Shown here one piece after another: positions 35,249 to 44,179 of a DNA stretch of 64,000 nucleotides. Within the stretch, counting starts at the first letter, position 1. Each line of letters begins with the position of its first letter. Source of the DNA: Streptomyces sp. NBC_01498 (lineage in GTDB: Bacteria > Actinomycetota > Actinomycetes > Streptomycetales > Streptomycetaceae); assembly GCF_036327775.1 (NCBI RefSeq), contig NZ_CP109598.1:5530001-5594000 (forward strand), given 5' to 3'. The notes beneath the pieces are model-generated. The model saw only the letters and a list, made by a program, of their open reading frames with translations, did not search any database and was not told the origin of the DNA. The translations under genes and the position numbers were made by a program.

Positions 35249-35690
35249 GGACCAGAGCGTAGCCAGCGTGTCCGCCGGACGGGTGAGCTCCGGAACGCCG
35301 ACGTGAGTATCCGTACCTAGGACATGAGATGAGTAGACGCGCGGATGGGGTCCCACCTGCGCGGACGGCAGAGTGGGGGCAACGGGAGGGGCGCGGTGCC
35401 GAGACCGCCGGCACGGGGCGGCGGAGCGGTGTGGCACCCCGACCGGTACGAGGTGGGCGGTGAGCCGTTCCGGTCGGGCCCGGAGTGAGGAAGCCCGGCC
35501 GGAGTGGCGCGTTTTCGCCGCCGGGGGCCGACGGCGCGCCGTCACCTCGGCTTCTGGGGGGCTTGTTCCCGGGCTCGGGCCCGGCGTCCGTCCCGGGCGC
35601 GGGCTCGTCCGCGTCTCGGGTTCGGGCTCGTCCGCCGCCCGGCCGACCGCCCTCAGGCGCCGGTTCCAGGTGCCGGTTCGGGGTCGGGCA
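35249..35690. other. 442-bp gap, at most one small open frame
   Basis: The gap separates the start of the DUF4126 gene from the stop of the TetR gene. It holds the putative 47-codon frame described separately (35345-35488). The stretch 35489-35690 is GC-rich with repeated CGGGCTCGTCCGC words and no supported gene. Confidence 0.5.
35345..35488 (+). CDS. Putative small protein, 47 residues
   Basis: A short frame from ATG 35345 ends in VWHPDRYEVGGEPFRSGPE before TGA 35488. An internal GTG 35396 has GGGAGGGG 6 nt upstream and would give 30 residues. The conserved-looking C-terminal half is rich in W, H, Y, E and F, unlike the Arg/Gly/Pro shadows nearby, which is the only coding argument. I do not recognise it. 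The divergent DUF4126 promoter lies just upstream. Confidence 0.3.
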   Translation: MGSHLRGRQSGGNGRGAVPRPPARGGGAVWHPDRYEVGGEPFRSGPE

Positions 35691-36308
35691 TCAGCTGTCG
35701 CCTTCGCCGGCGAGCCGGCCGCGCAGCAGCAGCGAGAGCGCCGCGTGCACCTCGTCGAGCGACCGCTCGGGCTGGAACGCCTGCCAGTCGAGCGCCACCA
35801 CCAGCACCGTCCCCACCAACGCGGCGGCCGTCAGCGGGACATCGATCCCCCGGCTCAGCTCACCCCGCTCGATGCCCTCCCGCAGCACCTTCTCCACGAC
35901 CCCCACGACCTGCTGACGCACCGTCAGCAGGGAGGACTGCCAGGGGCGGTTGGTGCGCCAGAGCTCGGCGACGTACAGCTGGGTGAAGGCCGGGCGCCGG
36001 TCGATGAAGTCCAGACCCGCCCGCATCATGGCGTCCAGCGCCTCGACGCTGCTCCCGCCACGCCCCGCCGTCGCGTCGGCCGCGTCCCGGAGGGAGCCGG
36101 TCAGCACGCCGACGCCGTGCCGTAAGAGCTCCTCGAAGAGATCCGTCTTGCTCTTGAAGTTGTAGTAGACGGTGCCCTTGGCGACTCCGGCGCGCTCGGC
36201 GATCTCGTCCACGGTCGTCGCCGAGAAGCCCTGTTCCGCGATGAGCGTCACCGCGGCCTCGTAGAGCTTCCGACGGGTGGCCTGGCGGCGGGCGCTGCTC
36301 CTGTCCAT
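35691..36308 (-). CDS. TetR/AcrR-family transcriptional regulator
   Basis: The 205-residue regulator has a classical TetR DNA-binding domain (TRRKLYEAAVTLIAEQGF, TTVDEIAERAGVAKGTVYYN, KSKTDLFEELL) and an alpha-helical ligand domain with ALDAMMRAGLDFIDRRPAFT and AALVGTVLVVALDW. ATG 36308 is the likely start; GACAAT (36316-36321, minus) sits 7 nt upstream as a weak -10 box. The next 280 bp contain no gene, and the adjacent genes point away, so the target may be its own promoter or a distant gene. Ligand unknown. Confidence 0.92.
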   Translation of the reverse strand: MDRSSARRQATRRKLYEAAVTLIAEQGFSATTVDEIAERAGVAKGTVYYNFKSKTDLFEELLRHGVGVLTGSLRDAADATAGRGGSSVEALDAMMRAGLDFIDRRPAFTQLYVAELWRTNRPWQSSLLTVRQQVVGVVEKVLREGIERGELSRGIDVPLTAAALVGTVLVVALDWQAFQPERSLDEVHAALSLLLRGRLAGEGDS

Positions 36309-36588
36309 GCGCGTGATTGTCACAGGTGCGGGCGCGCGTATCCGGCGCATGGCTCAATTCCGGACGGAGCCGGGCCACCGGCCCCGGCCCCGGCCCCGGG
36401 CGCGGCGGGGCGGCGGGGCGGCGGGGCGGCGGGGCGGCGGACGGCTGAGGCCCGTCCGGTCGGCGCTCAGCGCGGTACGAGCGGCCCGACGGGGTAGATG
36501 TCCAGGTCAGGACCGATTGTCAGTGGCGTGCTCCACCATGGGCACATACGGCCACAGAGCCGTCACAGAGACGACCAGGAGGTTCGTC

Positions 36589-37131
36589 ATGGCCCGTTCC
36601 TACGCCGCAGCCGCGCACCGGCGAAGCACAGGCGGCCCTGCCCCCTCACTGACCGGCGCCGCGAACGATGTCCACCCCGTCCTCAGGCGCGAGACCGCGC
36701 CGCCCGCCGCTCTCGATCTGCTCGCCCAGGCCCACGCGGGGCTGGACGAGGCGGCGGCCCTCGAAACGCCCAACGAGCGCTATGCCAGGGCCCATCTGGC
36801 CGCCCTGCGCACGGCGGCGGCCGTGCTGGCCGCCCGGGGCCGGCCCGAACCCACGACGAACGCGCGCCGCAAGCGCATACGGAGCGCCTGGGAGGTGCTG
36901 CCGGAGATCGCGCCCGAGTTGTCCGAGTGGAGCGCCCTCTTCGCCTCCGGGGCCGCCCGCCGGGCGCGGGCCGAGGCCGGGATCCAGGGCGCGGCGAGCA
37001 CCCGCGACGCCGACGACCTGCTGCGGGACGTGGCCATGTTCCTGCGCCTCGTGGAACGGCTGCTCGTCCTCCAGCCGGTGCTGCCCCGGCCCGCGCCCGA
37101 ACAGCCGGGGGACGGTGACGCCGCCGGGTGA
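36589..37131 (+). CDS. SAV_6107-type HEPN domain protein
   Basis: The 180-residue helical protein matches the SAV_6107 family of HEPN domains known from actinobacteria. The core is PAALDLLAQAHAGLDEAAAL, TPNERYARAHLAALRTAAAV, IRSAWEVLPEIAPELSEWS and DADDLLRDVAMFLRLVERLL. HEPN proteins are often RNases or nucleotide-binding partners, but the RX4-6H nuclease motif is not visible here. ATG 36589 follows AGGAGG at 6 nt, a strong site. Function unknown; from memory it stays near the dcw cluster in Streptomyces. Confidence 0.85.
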   Translation: MARSYAAAAHRRSTGGPAPSLTGAANDVHPVLRRETAPPAALDLLAQAHAGLDEAAALETPNERYARAHLAALRTAAAVLAARGRPEPTTNARRKRIRSAWEVLPEIAPELSEWSALFASGAARRARAEAGIQGAASTRDADDLLRDVAMFLRLVERLLVLQPVLPRPAPEQPGDGDAAG

Positions 37132-37276
37132 CGAGCCGCGCGGCCGGGGTGACGGGGGAGGAGGGTGGCGGACGGCGGAGGCGGGCGCCGCGCGGCGGAG
37201 GCAATAGGCTGTGCGGAGCCCGCACCGTTCACGCCCCGGGTACCAGGGGCGGCGCCGCGCCGAGGAGTCACCTGCC

Positions 37277-38062
37277 GTGTCGGACCCTTCCCCTGCCGTC
37301 GGCGGAGAGACGCCGTCGCGCCCCCGCAACTCCCTGCGCACCGCGGTGGTGTGGGAGGTGCTGGAGCGCGCCCTGGCCGCCCGTAACGCCGCCGTCGGTA
37401 CGGCGGGCCTCGACATCCTCGACACCGGGGGCGGCACGGGTAACTTCGCCGTGCCCGTGGCGCGCCTGGGCCACCGGGTGACCGTGGTCGACCCGAGCCC
37501 CAACGCGCTGTTCGCGCTGGAGCGCCGGGCCGCCGAGGCGGGCGTGGCCGACCGGGTCCACGGCGTCCAGGGCGACATCCACGGCCTGTTCGACGTCGTG
37601 GAGCGCGGCGGCTACGACGCCGTGCTCTGCCACGGCGTCCTGGAGTACGTCGACGACCCGGCCGACGGCGTCCGGAACGCCGTCGAGGCGCTGCGCCCCT
37701 CCGGCGCCCTCAGCCTCCTGGTGGCCGGGCTCGGCGGCGCCGTCCTCGCCAGGGCCCTCGCCGGGCACTTCACCGACGCCCGGCAGGCGCTCACGGACCC
37801 GGCGGGCCGCTGGGGCGAGGGCGACCCGGTGCCCCGCCGCTTCACCGTCGACCAGCTCACCGGACTGGTCGACAAGGCCGGTGTCGACGTGGGCGCGGTG
37901 CACGGGGTACGGGTCTTCTCGGACCTGGTCCCGGGTGTTCTGGTGGACACTCAGCCGGGGGCTCTGGAGGCCCTGCTGAAGCTGGAGACGGCCGCCGCGG
38001 AGCTTCCCTCCTTCCACTCCGTCGCGAGCCAGTTGCACGTCCTGGGCGAGAAGCGGGCCTGA
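37277..38062 (+). CDS. SAM-dependent methyltransferase
   Basis: The 261-residue class I methyltransferase has motif I LDILDTGGGTGNFAVPVA, the acidic end of strand 2 in TVVDPSPNALFALERRA, and GYDAVLCHGVLEYVDDPADG. The family resembles CmoA/UbiE-like proteins next to HEPN genes in actinobacteria. GTG 37277 follows GAGGAG. No substrate can be assigned. It is 145 bp downstream of the HEPN gene and probably in the same unit. The following 284 bp carry only promoter-like sequence (TATCCT near 38290) for the next gene. Confidence 0.87.
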   Translation: MSDPSPAVGGETPSRPRNSLRTAVVWEVLERALAARNAAVGTAGLDILDTGGGTGNFAVPVARLGHRVTVVDPSPNALFALERRAAEAGVADRVHGVQGDIHGLFDVVERGGYDAVLCHGVLEYVDDPADGVRNAVEALRPSGALSLLVAGLGGAVLARALAGHFTDARQALTDPAGRWGEGDPVPRRFTVDQLTGLVDKAGVDVGAVHGVRVFSDLVPGVLVDTQPGALEALLKLETAAAELPSFHSVASQLHVLGEKRA

Positions 38063-38346
38063 CGGAGTGGCCCCGGAGCACTGATCGCGGGGCTGATCAG
38101 CGACGCAGCATCGCATGGAGTGCGCCACAGGCCCCCCGGCGGAGCGCTCGGCGCCGTATGATCGGGGTACGCCTTCCGGCATGACGGGTCGACGGTTGGG
38201 GAATCAACGCCTCAACGGCCGAGTCGGCATGGCGGCCCGGATTGGCGAAATGGCGTAGAGGGCGGGTTTCACGGGGGCGATTCCCTGCCTATCCTGAAGG
38301 GGCCGCATACCGGTCGCCCCCCGCGACCGACGACTAGGAGGACTCC

Positions 38347-38742
38347 GTGCCGCTCTCGGAGCACGAGCAGCGAATGCTCGAGCAAATGGAGCGAGCGCTG
38401 TACGCCGAAGATCCCAAGTTCGCGACAGCGCTTGAGGGAAGCGGGCTGCGTACATACACCCGGCGACGGGTCTACCAGGCGGTCGCTGGCTTTCTGGTGG
38501 GTATCGCGCTCCTCATGACCGGTATGGTCGCCAAACAGATCTGGATCGGCGTGGTGGGCTTCCTCGTCATGCTGGGCTGCGCGGTTCTCGCGGTCACCGG
38601 CTGGCGCAAGGCTCCGAAACCGGGTGAGCAGCAGGCACCCGGCGAGGCCGCGGGCGACCGCGGACAACCACGGCAGCGCCGCTCGTTCATGAACCGGATC
38701 GAGCAGCGGTGGCAGCGCCGCCGTGACGAGCAGGGGCAGTAG
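38347..38742 (+). CDS. DUF3040 membrane protein
   Basis: The 131-residue protein starts with the DUF3040 signature LSEHEQRMLEQMERALYAED, then FATAL, and has two membrane helices (VYQAVAGFLVGIALLMTGMV, QIWIGVVGFLVMLGCAVLAV) and a basic Arg/Gln-rich tail. GTG 38347 follows AGGAGG at 6 nt. DUF3040 proteins near the dcw cluster are general in actinobacteria (Rv2169c in M. tuberculosis); function unknown. A very strong terminator follows. Confidence 0.92.
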   Translation: MPLSEHEQRMLEQMERALYAEDPKFATALEGSGLRTYTRRRVYQAVAGFLVGIALLMTGMVAKQIWIGVVGFLVMLGCAVLAVTGWRKAPKPGEQQAPGEAAGDRGQPRQRRSFMNRIEQRWQRRRDEQGQ

Positions 38743-38802
38743 GACGAGCACAGAGGCTTCCGGACTCGCAGTAGTGGTGCGACGGCCGTGAGAAACGGCT
38801 GA

Positions 38803-38846
38803 GACGGGTGAGGGGCGAACGCGACAGCGTTCGCCCCTCACCCGTC
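38803..38846. terminator. Terminator with 20-bp perfect stem
   Basis: The arms 38803-38822 and 38827-38846 are perfectly complementary over 20 bp with a GACA loop, 60 bp after the DUF3040 stop. It is the strongest hairpin in the window. Confidence 0.9.
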
Positions 38847-39002
38847 TTCGCGCGTACGGGCCTCTCCGTCCGCACCTGGTGGCCGCACCGCGCCTTCGCG
38901 ACGGGCTGGGAGGCGCTGAGCTGAGAGGGGCTGAGAGGGGCAGACCCCGGGCGGAGGACAGGCGGAGAGGCAGCGGGCGGACGGTAGCGGGCGGACGACG
39001 GA

Positions 39003-39043
39003 GGGCGGGGTACGAGGCCCGGAACCGCCCTCGTACCCCGCCC
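39003..39043. terminator. Second terminator, serving the transglutaminase operon
   Basis: GGGCGGGGTACGAGG (39003-39017) pairs perfectly with 39029-39043 over 15 bp across an 11-nt loop, 29 bp beyond the stop of the minus-strand transglutaminase gene. The rest of the 329-bp gap (38743-39071) holds only the other terminator and GAGAGGGGCTGA repeats near 38925. Confidence 0.85.
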
Positions 39044-39071
39044 GCCCCGCACCGCTTTCCGCCTGCCGGGA

Positions 39072-41486
39072 TCAGCCCTGCTGCCGGGACGGCCTGCGGA
39101 ACAGCGCCGCCCACCGGCGGCCCAGCTCCAGGCGCCGTATCCCCCAGCGATCGGTCACGGCGGCCCAGCGCGCGGTCAGCGCCCACATCACCCGAATGGA
39201 GGAGCGCGGCAGAAGAAGCGCGCGCTGCCTGGTCCAGCGGCCGGCCGCCTCGCCCAGCCCCGCGCGCACCCGCTGCACGTCCTCGGCCAGCCCCGGAACG
39301 GGCCGGGGCTCCGGTGCGTACAGCACCTGCTCCACCGCCCTCGCCACCCGGTGCACGGCGTCGGCGGGCTCACCCTCCAGCTGCCCCAGCCGCACGATCC
39401 GGGCCGCCGTCCGGCGCGGAGTCCGCGCGTCGTCGGGACGGACACCGTGGTCCCAGGCCGAGTCGACGATCTCCCGCCAGGCGCCCAGCGCCCGCGCCGT
39501 GGCATCGGCGGGCGTACGCCCCCCGGAACCGAGGCGCCGGGCCCGGACCCTGGTCCGCCACAGCAGCGGCAACAGGGGCACCAGCAGCACGACCAGCACG
39601 ATCAGCGTCACCAGGGCGATCGTCCCGGCGGACGGGCCGGAGTCGGTCGGAGGCAGCGCCCCCGCCTGGGTGAGCGGGCCGCAGTCGCCGATCCGGGCCG
39701 CCTGGGGCGGGCAGCTTTCCGACGCGGACGGCGAGGCGTCCGGCGCGGCCGAGGCGCTGGCCTCGGGCTGGGACGGGTCCTCGGCCTCGGCCGAGGGAGC
39801 CTCCGGAATGGTGTAGTCAGGTGCGCTGCCCCGACTCGGCGTCGGCTCGAAACGCGTCCAGCCGGCGCCCTCGAAATACAGCTCCGGCCAGGCATGGGCG
39901 TCCCGCAGCCCCACGGACGTCGTGCCGTCCGGCTGGGGCGTGCCCGGGGTGAAGCCCACCGCCACCCGCGCCGGTATGCCCAGCGTGCGGGCCATGGCCG
40001 CCATCGCGAACGAGAAGTGGACGCAGAAGCCCTCCTTCTCCCGGAGGAAGCGGCTGATGGCCGTGACACCCGTGCCGGAGGAGACCTGCGTGTCGTACGT
40101 GAAGCCGCCCTCCACGGAGAACCAGTCCTGGAGCCGGACCGCCCGCTCGTAGTCGTTCGCCGCGCCCGCGGTCACGTCGCGCGCGGTGGTCCGCACCATG
40201 TCCGGCAGGACGTCCGGGACCTTCGTGAACTCCCGGACGACCGACGCCGGGGGTCGCGGCGCCGACGCCAGCTGCTCCCGGGACGGCTCCACCAGCAGGC
40301 TGGTCACCTGGTAGCGCGCGCCCTGTGTCGTCTCGCCCCGGTCGCCGACCAGGGTCCGGCCGCTCGGCTCGAAGCGCCAGCGTCCCTCGATGTCCACCTC
40401 GGACGCGGGGTACGGCATCGGCAGGTAGTTCTGCCGGTACCAGCCGGCGGCGGTGATGTTCGTCGTGATCTCGGTGGTGCTGACGTCACCGCTCAGGCCG
40501 GGCGGGCCGGGAAGGCGGTCCGGCACGTCCTCCACACTGCGCTGGGAGAACCGCCAGGACGCGCCGTCGAAGTCGTCCAGAGCCATGATCCGCAGATACA
40601 GGTTCCGGGTGTCCTCCGCGTTCGTCCGGTACCGCAACGCCTCCCGGTCCTCGGGCTGGTTGAGGTTGTCCTGGAGCGACACCAGCGGATTGACGGCCGA
40701 GATCGTGCCGCCGCCCAGACCCGAACCCGCGCCGGACCCCGTGCCGTCGAGCAGCCCGCCGTTCAGGGACGGCAGCGCGGCGGGCACGACGAGGGCGATG
40801 CCCAGCGCCATCACACCGATACGACGGCCCGTGCGCACCGGGGCCGAGAGGGCGTTCGCGGCCCCGGTCAGGTCGCCCGGCCGCCGTGGAGCACTGCCGA
40901 AGACCCGGCCCCACTGGGAGAGCCGTTCGCGGCCCTCGGCCAGCAGCAACAGCAGATACCCGCCCGCCGCCAGGAGGAACCACAGCCAGGAGGCGTCGCC
41001 GCCGGAGAGACCGGCGGCGACCGAGTACAGGGCCAGCAGCGGCAGTCCGGCGGGCGCCGCGCCGCGCATCGTCACGGCCAGCACGTCCACGGCCAGACCG
41101 ATCACCATCACGCCGCCGACCAGCATCAGTTTGATGCCGTCGGTCGCGGGGGCCGGGATCGCGAACCGGCCGACGTCCTGACCGCCCTCGTTCAGCAGCT
41201 CGCCGAAGCGCAGGAAGACCTCCGGACCCGGCAGCACACCGAGGACGGCGTCCTCGGAGGCGAACGCCACGGTGAGCATCAGCAGTCCGGCGACCGTCTG
41301 GAGCGCCACCGTCAGCGCCCTGGCCAGCGGCACCCGCCTCGCCAGCACACCGACCCCGGTGACGATCCCCACCATCAGCGCCGCCTGGAGGATCCAGATG
41401 GCGGGATCGACCAGCGGCAGCAGCGCGCCCGCCGACATCATCGTGGCGGCGAACGCGCACAGCGCCAGCCTCGCGGCACCGCTCAT
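39072..41486 (-). CDS. TgpA-like transmembrane transglutaminase
   Basis: The 804-residue protein has an N-terminal block of about seven membrane segments, an extracellular transglutaminase-like domain (about 400-580) and a last membrane span followed by a cytoplasmic helical tail. The Cys-His-Asp catalytic triad is visible in KEGFCVHFSFAMAAMARTLG (Cys near 484), LRDAHAWPELYFEG (His near 530) and the following TRFEPTP region. ATG 41486 overlaps the DUF58 stop by 4 bp, which fixes the start; upstream in-frame codons to 41606 are a shadow. With MoxR and DUF58 it forms a conserved three-gene operon of unknown extracellular target. Confidence 0.92.
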   Translation of the reverse strand: MSGAARLALCAFAATMMSAGALLPLVDPAIWILQAALMVGIVTGVGVLARRVPLARALTVALQTVAGLLMLTVAFASEDAVLGVLPGPEVFLRFGELLNEGGQDVGRFAIPAPATDGIKLMLVGGVMVIGLAVDVLAVTMRGAAPAGLPLLALYSVAAGLSGGDASWLWFLLAAGGYLLLLLAEGRERLSQWGRVFGSAPRRPGDLTGAANALSAPVRTGRRIGVMALGIALVVPAALPSLNGGLLDGTGSGAGSGLGGGTISAVNPLVSLQDNLNQPEDREALRYRTNAEDTRNLYLRIMALDDFDGASWRFSQRSVEDVPDRLPGPPGLSGDVSTTEITTNITAAGWYRQNYLPMPYPASEVDIEGRWRFEPSGRTLVGDRGETTQGARYQVTSLLVEPSREQLASAPRPPASVVREFTKVPDVLPDMVRTTARDVTAGAANDYERAVRLQDWFSVEGGFTYDTQVSSGTGVTAISRFLREKEGFCVHFSFAMAAMARTLGIPARVAVGFTPGTPQPDGTTSVGLRDAHAWPELYFEGAGWTRFEPTPSRGSAPDYTIPEAPSAEAEDPSQPEASASAAPDASPSASESCPPQAARIGDCGPLTQAGALPPTDSGPSAGTIALVTLIVLVVLLVPLLPLLWRTRVRARRLGSGGRTPADATARALGAWREIVDSAWDHGVRPDDARTPRRTAARIVRLGQLEGEPADAVHRVARAVEQVLYAPEPRPVPGLAEDVQRVRAGLGEAAGRWTRQRALLLPRSSIRVMWALTARWAAVTDRWGIRRLELGRRWAALFRRPSRQQG

Positions 41487-42841
41487 GACCAACCTCCGGA
41501 GAAACCGGCCGAGCCCGGTGTCGTACCCGACTCGGCGCGCTGGTGTGCCGCCTGCTGCCACAGCTCGGGAAGGGCGGCCCCCGCCGGTACCGGCAGGACC
41601 GTCCACCCGGACTCACGGAGCCGCCGCAGCCGCTCCTGGACCGGCGCGGGCAGGTCGCCGCCGTCCTGGAGCCGCGCGGAACTGTCCAGGACGAACGCCA
41701 CCGCGGCGCCGGCGCGCTGCCGCATCCGGCCGACCACGGCGGTCTGGTCGTCGTCCAGATCACCGAGGAAGGCGACCAGCAGCCCCTCGTTGCCGCCGCG
41801 CAGCACCTCGTACGCGCGGCTGAGCCCCGTACCGTCGGAGTGGTCCACGACGGCGAGCGTGTCCATCATCAGTCCGGCCGTGTCGGCGGACTGGTGCGAG
41901 GAGCCGGCGAACCCCTCGGCGCCCTCGCCGGGCACCGAGCGTCCGGTGTCCGTCAACAGCCGTACGGCGAAGCCCCGTTCCAGCAGGTGCACCAGCGCGG
42001 AGGCCGCGCCCGACACCGCCCACTCGAACGCCGACTCGGGACCCGCGCCCTCGTAACCGACCTGCCGGGTGTCGAGCAGCACCGTGCATCTGGCCCGCTG
42101 CTGCTGTTCCTCGCGGCGCACCATCAGCTCGCCGTAGCGCGCCGTGGAGCGCCAGTGCACCCGGCGCAGGTCGTCGCCGTGCCGGTAGCCGCGCGGGATG
42201 ACGTCGTCCTCGCCGGCCGCCGCCATGGAGCGCTGCCGCCCGTCGCCGTACCCCGCCGCGGCTCCCGCCAGCCGCACCGGCGGCAGCGGTTCGGTGCGCG
42301 GGACGACCGTCAGGATGTCCTGGGCGCTGAACGAACGCGTCAGCTCGCACATGCCGAACGGGTCGCTCAGCCGGAGCTGGAGCGGTCCGAGCGGATAGCG
42401 CCCGCGCAGGTCCGAGCGCACCCGGTAGGAGACCTCCCGGCGTCCGCCCGCCTCGACCCGGTCCAGGACGAACCGGGGACGCGGCCCCAGCACGTACGGC
42501 ACATGGTCCTGGAGCATCAGCAGACCGGTGGGCAGCCGCGACACGTTGTCCATCCGCAGATGGACCCGGGCCTCGGACCCCGCCGGCACCCGCGACGGCG
42601 AGAGCCGTCTGCTGCCCGCGACCCGGTAGCGCGTCCGGTACAGCGCGCCCACACAGACCAGCGGGAGGACGGCCAGCAGCAGCCCCACCCGCAGCAGATC
42701 CGCCTGGCCGAGGACGTAGGCGCAGACCGCCGCCGCGATGCCCGCGGCGAAGAAGGACCGGCCGCGGGTGGTGAGACCGCCCAGCGCCGCCCGCAGTCCG
42801 CCCTTGTCGTCGGCGCCGGAGGCGGTGGCGCCGGGCTCCAT
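41483..42841 (-). CDS. DUF58 protein, MoxR partner
   Basis: The 452-residue protein has two N-terminal membrane segments (FFAAGIAAAVCAYVLGQADL and RVGLLLAVLPLVCVGALY) and the DUF58 signature around GYRHGDDLRRVHWRSTARYGE near residue 215. A von Willebrand-like domain follows, with the Asp of CTVLLDTRQ. ATG 42841 overlaps the MoxR stop (TGATG); GTG 42844 one codon earlier is equally possible. It probably acts with the MoxR ATPase and the transglutaminase at the membrane. Confidence 0.92.
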   Translation of the reverse strand: MEPGATASGADDKGGLRAALGGLTTRGRSFFAAGIAAAVCAYVLGQADLLRVGLLLAVLPLVCVGALYRTRYRVAGSRRLSPSRVPAGSEARVHLRMDNVSRLPTGLLMLQDHVPYVLGPRPRFVLDRVEAGGRREVSYRVRSDLRGRYPLGPLQLRLSDPFGMCELTRSFSAQDILTVVPRTEPLPPVRLAGAAAGYGDGRQRSMAAAGEDDVIPRGYRHGDDLRRVHWRSTARYGELMVRREEQQQRARCTVLLDTRQVGYEGAGPESAFEWAVSGAASALVHLLERGFAVRLLTDTGRSVPGEGAEGFAGSSHQSADTAGLMMDTLAVVDHSDGTGLSRAYEVLRGGNEGLLVAFLGDLDDDQTAVVGRMRQRAGAAVAFVLDSSARLQDGGDLPAPVQERLRRLRESGWTVLPVPAGAALPELWQQAAHQRAESGTTPGSAGFSGGWS

Positions 42842-43878
42842 CACAGCCGCCGTGCGCCCGGCTGCTGCCGGTCGTAGAGCGGCGCGGCGGCCGTGGGGGC
42901 CTGCCGGCCGCCGTCGGCCGTCGGCACCGGGACCCGCCCGAGGATCTCCTGCACCACCTGCTCGGCGGTCCGGCGGTTGAGCTGTGCCTGCGCGGTCGGC
43001 AGCAGCCGGTGCGCGAGCACCGGCACCGCCAGCGCCTGCACGTCGTCCGGCAGCGCGTACTCCCGGCCGCTCAGGGCGGCGGACGCCTTCGCCGCGCGCA
43101 GCAGATGCAGCGTCGCGCGCGGCGAGGCGCCGAGCCGGAGATCCGGGTGCTCACGGGTGGCGGCGACCAGCTCCACCCCGTACCGCTTGACGGAGGGGGC
43201 CACGTGCACGTTCCGCACGGCGTCGATCAGCTTCACGATGTCGTGCGCGTGGGCCACCGGCTGGAGGTCGTCCAGCGGTGAGACCCCGCCGTGCACGTCC
43301 AGCATCTCCAGTTCGGCCTCCGCGCTCGGATAGCCGATGGAGACCCTGGCCATGAAACGGTCGCGCTGGGCCTCGGGGAGGGGGTAGGTGCCCTCCATCT
43401 CGACCGGGTTCTGCGTCGCCACCACCATGAAGGGACTGGGCAGTTCGTACGTCTGCCCGTCGATGGTGACCTGGCGCTCCTCCATGGACTCCAGGAGCGC
43501 CGACTGGGTCTTCGGCGAGGCACGGTTGATCTCGTCGCCGATCACGATCTGCGCGAAGATCGCTCCCGGCTTGAACTCGAAGTCGCGCCGCTGCTGGTCG
43601 TAGATGGACACCCCGGTGATGTCCGAGGGCAGCAGGTCGGGCGTGAACTGGATACGCCGCACCGAGCAGTCGATGGACCGCGCGAGCGTCTTGGCCAGCA
43701 TGGTCTTGCCGACGCCGGGGACATCCTCGATGAGCAGATGTCCTTCGGCGAGCAGCACTGTCAGCGAAAGCCGTACGACCTCAGGCTTGCCTTCGATCAC
43801 ACCTTCCACCGATGCGCGGACACGCTCCGCTGTGGTGGTCAGATCTGTGAGGCTCGCTCGATCGTCATAGGTCGTCAC
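42841..43878 (-). CDS. MoxR-family AAA+ ATPase
   Basis: The 345-residue ATPase has Walker A EDVPGVGKTMLAKTLA near residue 52, Walker B QIVIGDEINRASPKTQSALL near 110, sensor VVATQNPVEMEGTYPLPEAQ, and a C-terminal lid domain with LRAAKASAALSGREYALPDD. MoxR proteins act as chaperones for partner activation. GTG 43878 follows AGGAGG. It is first in the MoxR-DUF58-TgpA operon. The upstream 301 bp (43879-44179) show no gene. Confidence 0.95.
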   Translation of the reverse strand: MTTYDDRASLTDLTTTAERVRASVEGVIEGKPEVVRLSLTVLLAEGHLLIEDVPGVGKTMLAKTLARSIDCSVRRIQFTPDLLPSDITGVSIYDQQRRDFEFKPGAIFAQIVIGDEINRASPKTQSALLESMEERQVTIDGQTYELPSPFMVVATQNPVEMEGTYPLPEAQRDRFMARVSIGYPSAEAELEMLDVHGGVSPLDDLQPVAHAHDIVKLIDAVRNVHVAPSVKRYGVELVAATREHPDLRLGASPRATLHLLRAAKASAALSGREYALPDDVQALAVPVLAHRLLPTAQAQLNRRTAEQVVQEILGRVPVPTADGGRQAPTAAAPLYDRQQPGARRL

Positions 43879-44179
43879 CCGGCCCTCCTCGGCCCGTTCA
43901 TACGGGCCGAGGCATTCTCACGGCCCGGCCCACCCCTGCAATACGGGCGAGGGTCCGGAAAGACCGGACCGCCGCCGTCACTCACGCATTCTTGTTGCCG
44001 TTACCGCTTCGTGTCACTCGCCTGTGGATAAGTGGGTGTGGATTGCCGGAGTTGGCCGGGTTTCTGGTGTACGCGCCGTCGGCCGGGTACGTCGTCGGCG
44101 GCGTGGTGGTGCGTGGCCGTGCGGTTCGTGGGCTGTGCGGTGGGGTCGGCGGAGCGCGTCGTCGGTGTGCGCGGCGCGG
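43879..44179. other. 301-bp gap, no gene
   Basis: The region contains the 5' control sequence of moxR and the 3' side of the carbonic anhydrase gene. From 44040 to 44180 it is a G/T-rich low-complexity stretch on the plus strand. A perfect DnaA-box sequence (TTATCCACA, minus strand, 44023-44031) is present once. Confidence 0.5.

Noticed and set aside
41487..41606. 40-residue N-terminal extension of the transglutaminase protein
   Set aside because: The 4-bp ATGA overlap with the DUF58 stop fixes the start at 41486, and the extension is antisense-like Arg/Gly sequence in the DUF58 gene.
39351..42056. 901-codon plus-strand open frame
   Set aside because: Shadow of the transglutaminase and DUF58 genes, with Arg/Gln/His composition.
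44023..44031. Perfect DnaA box suggesting an origin
   Set aside because: A single TTATCCACA site, with no cluster of boxes and no dnaA or dnaN nearby; chance occurrence is plausible.
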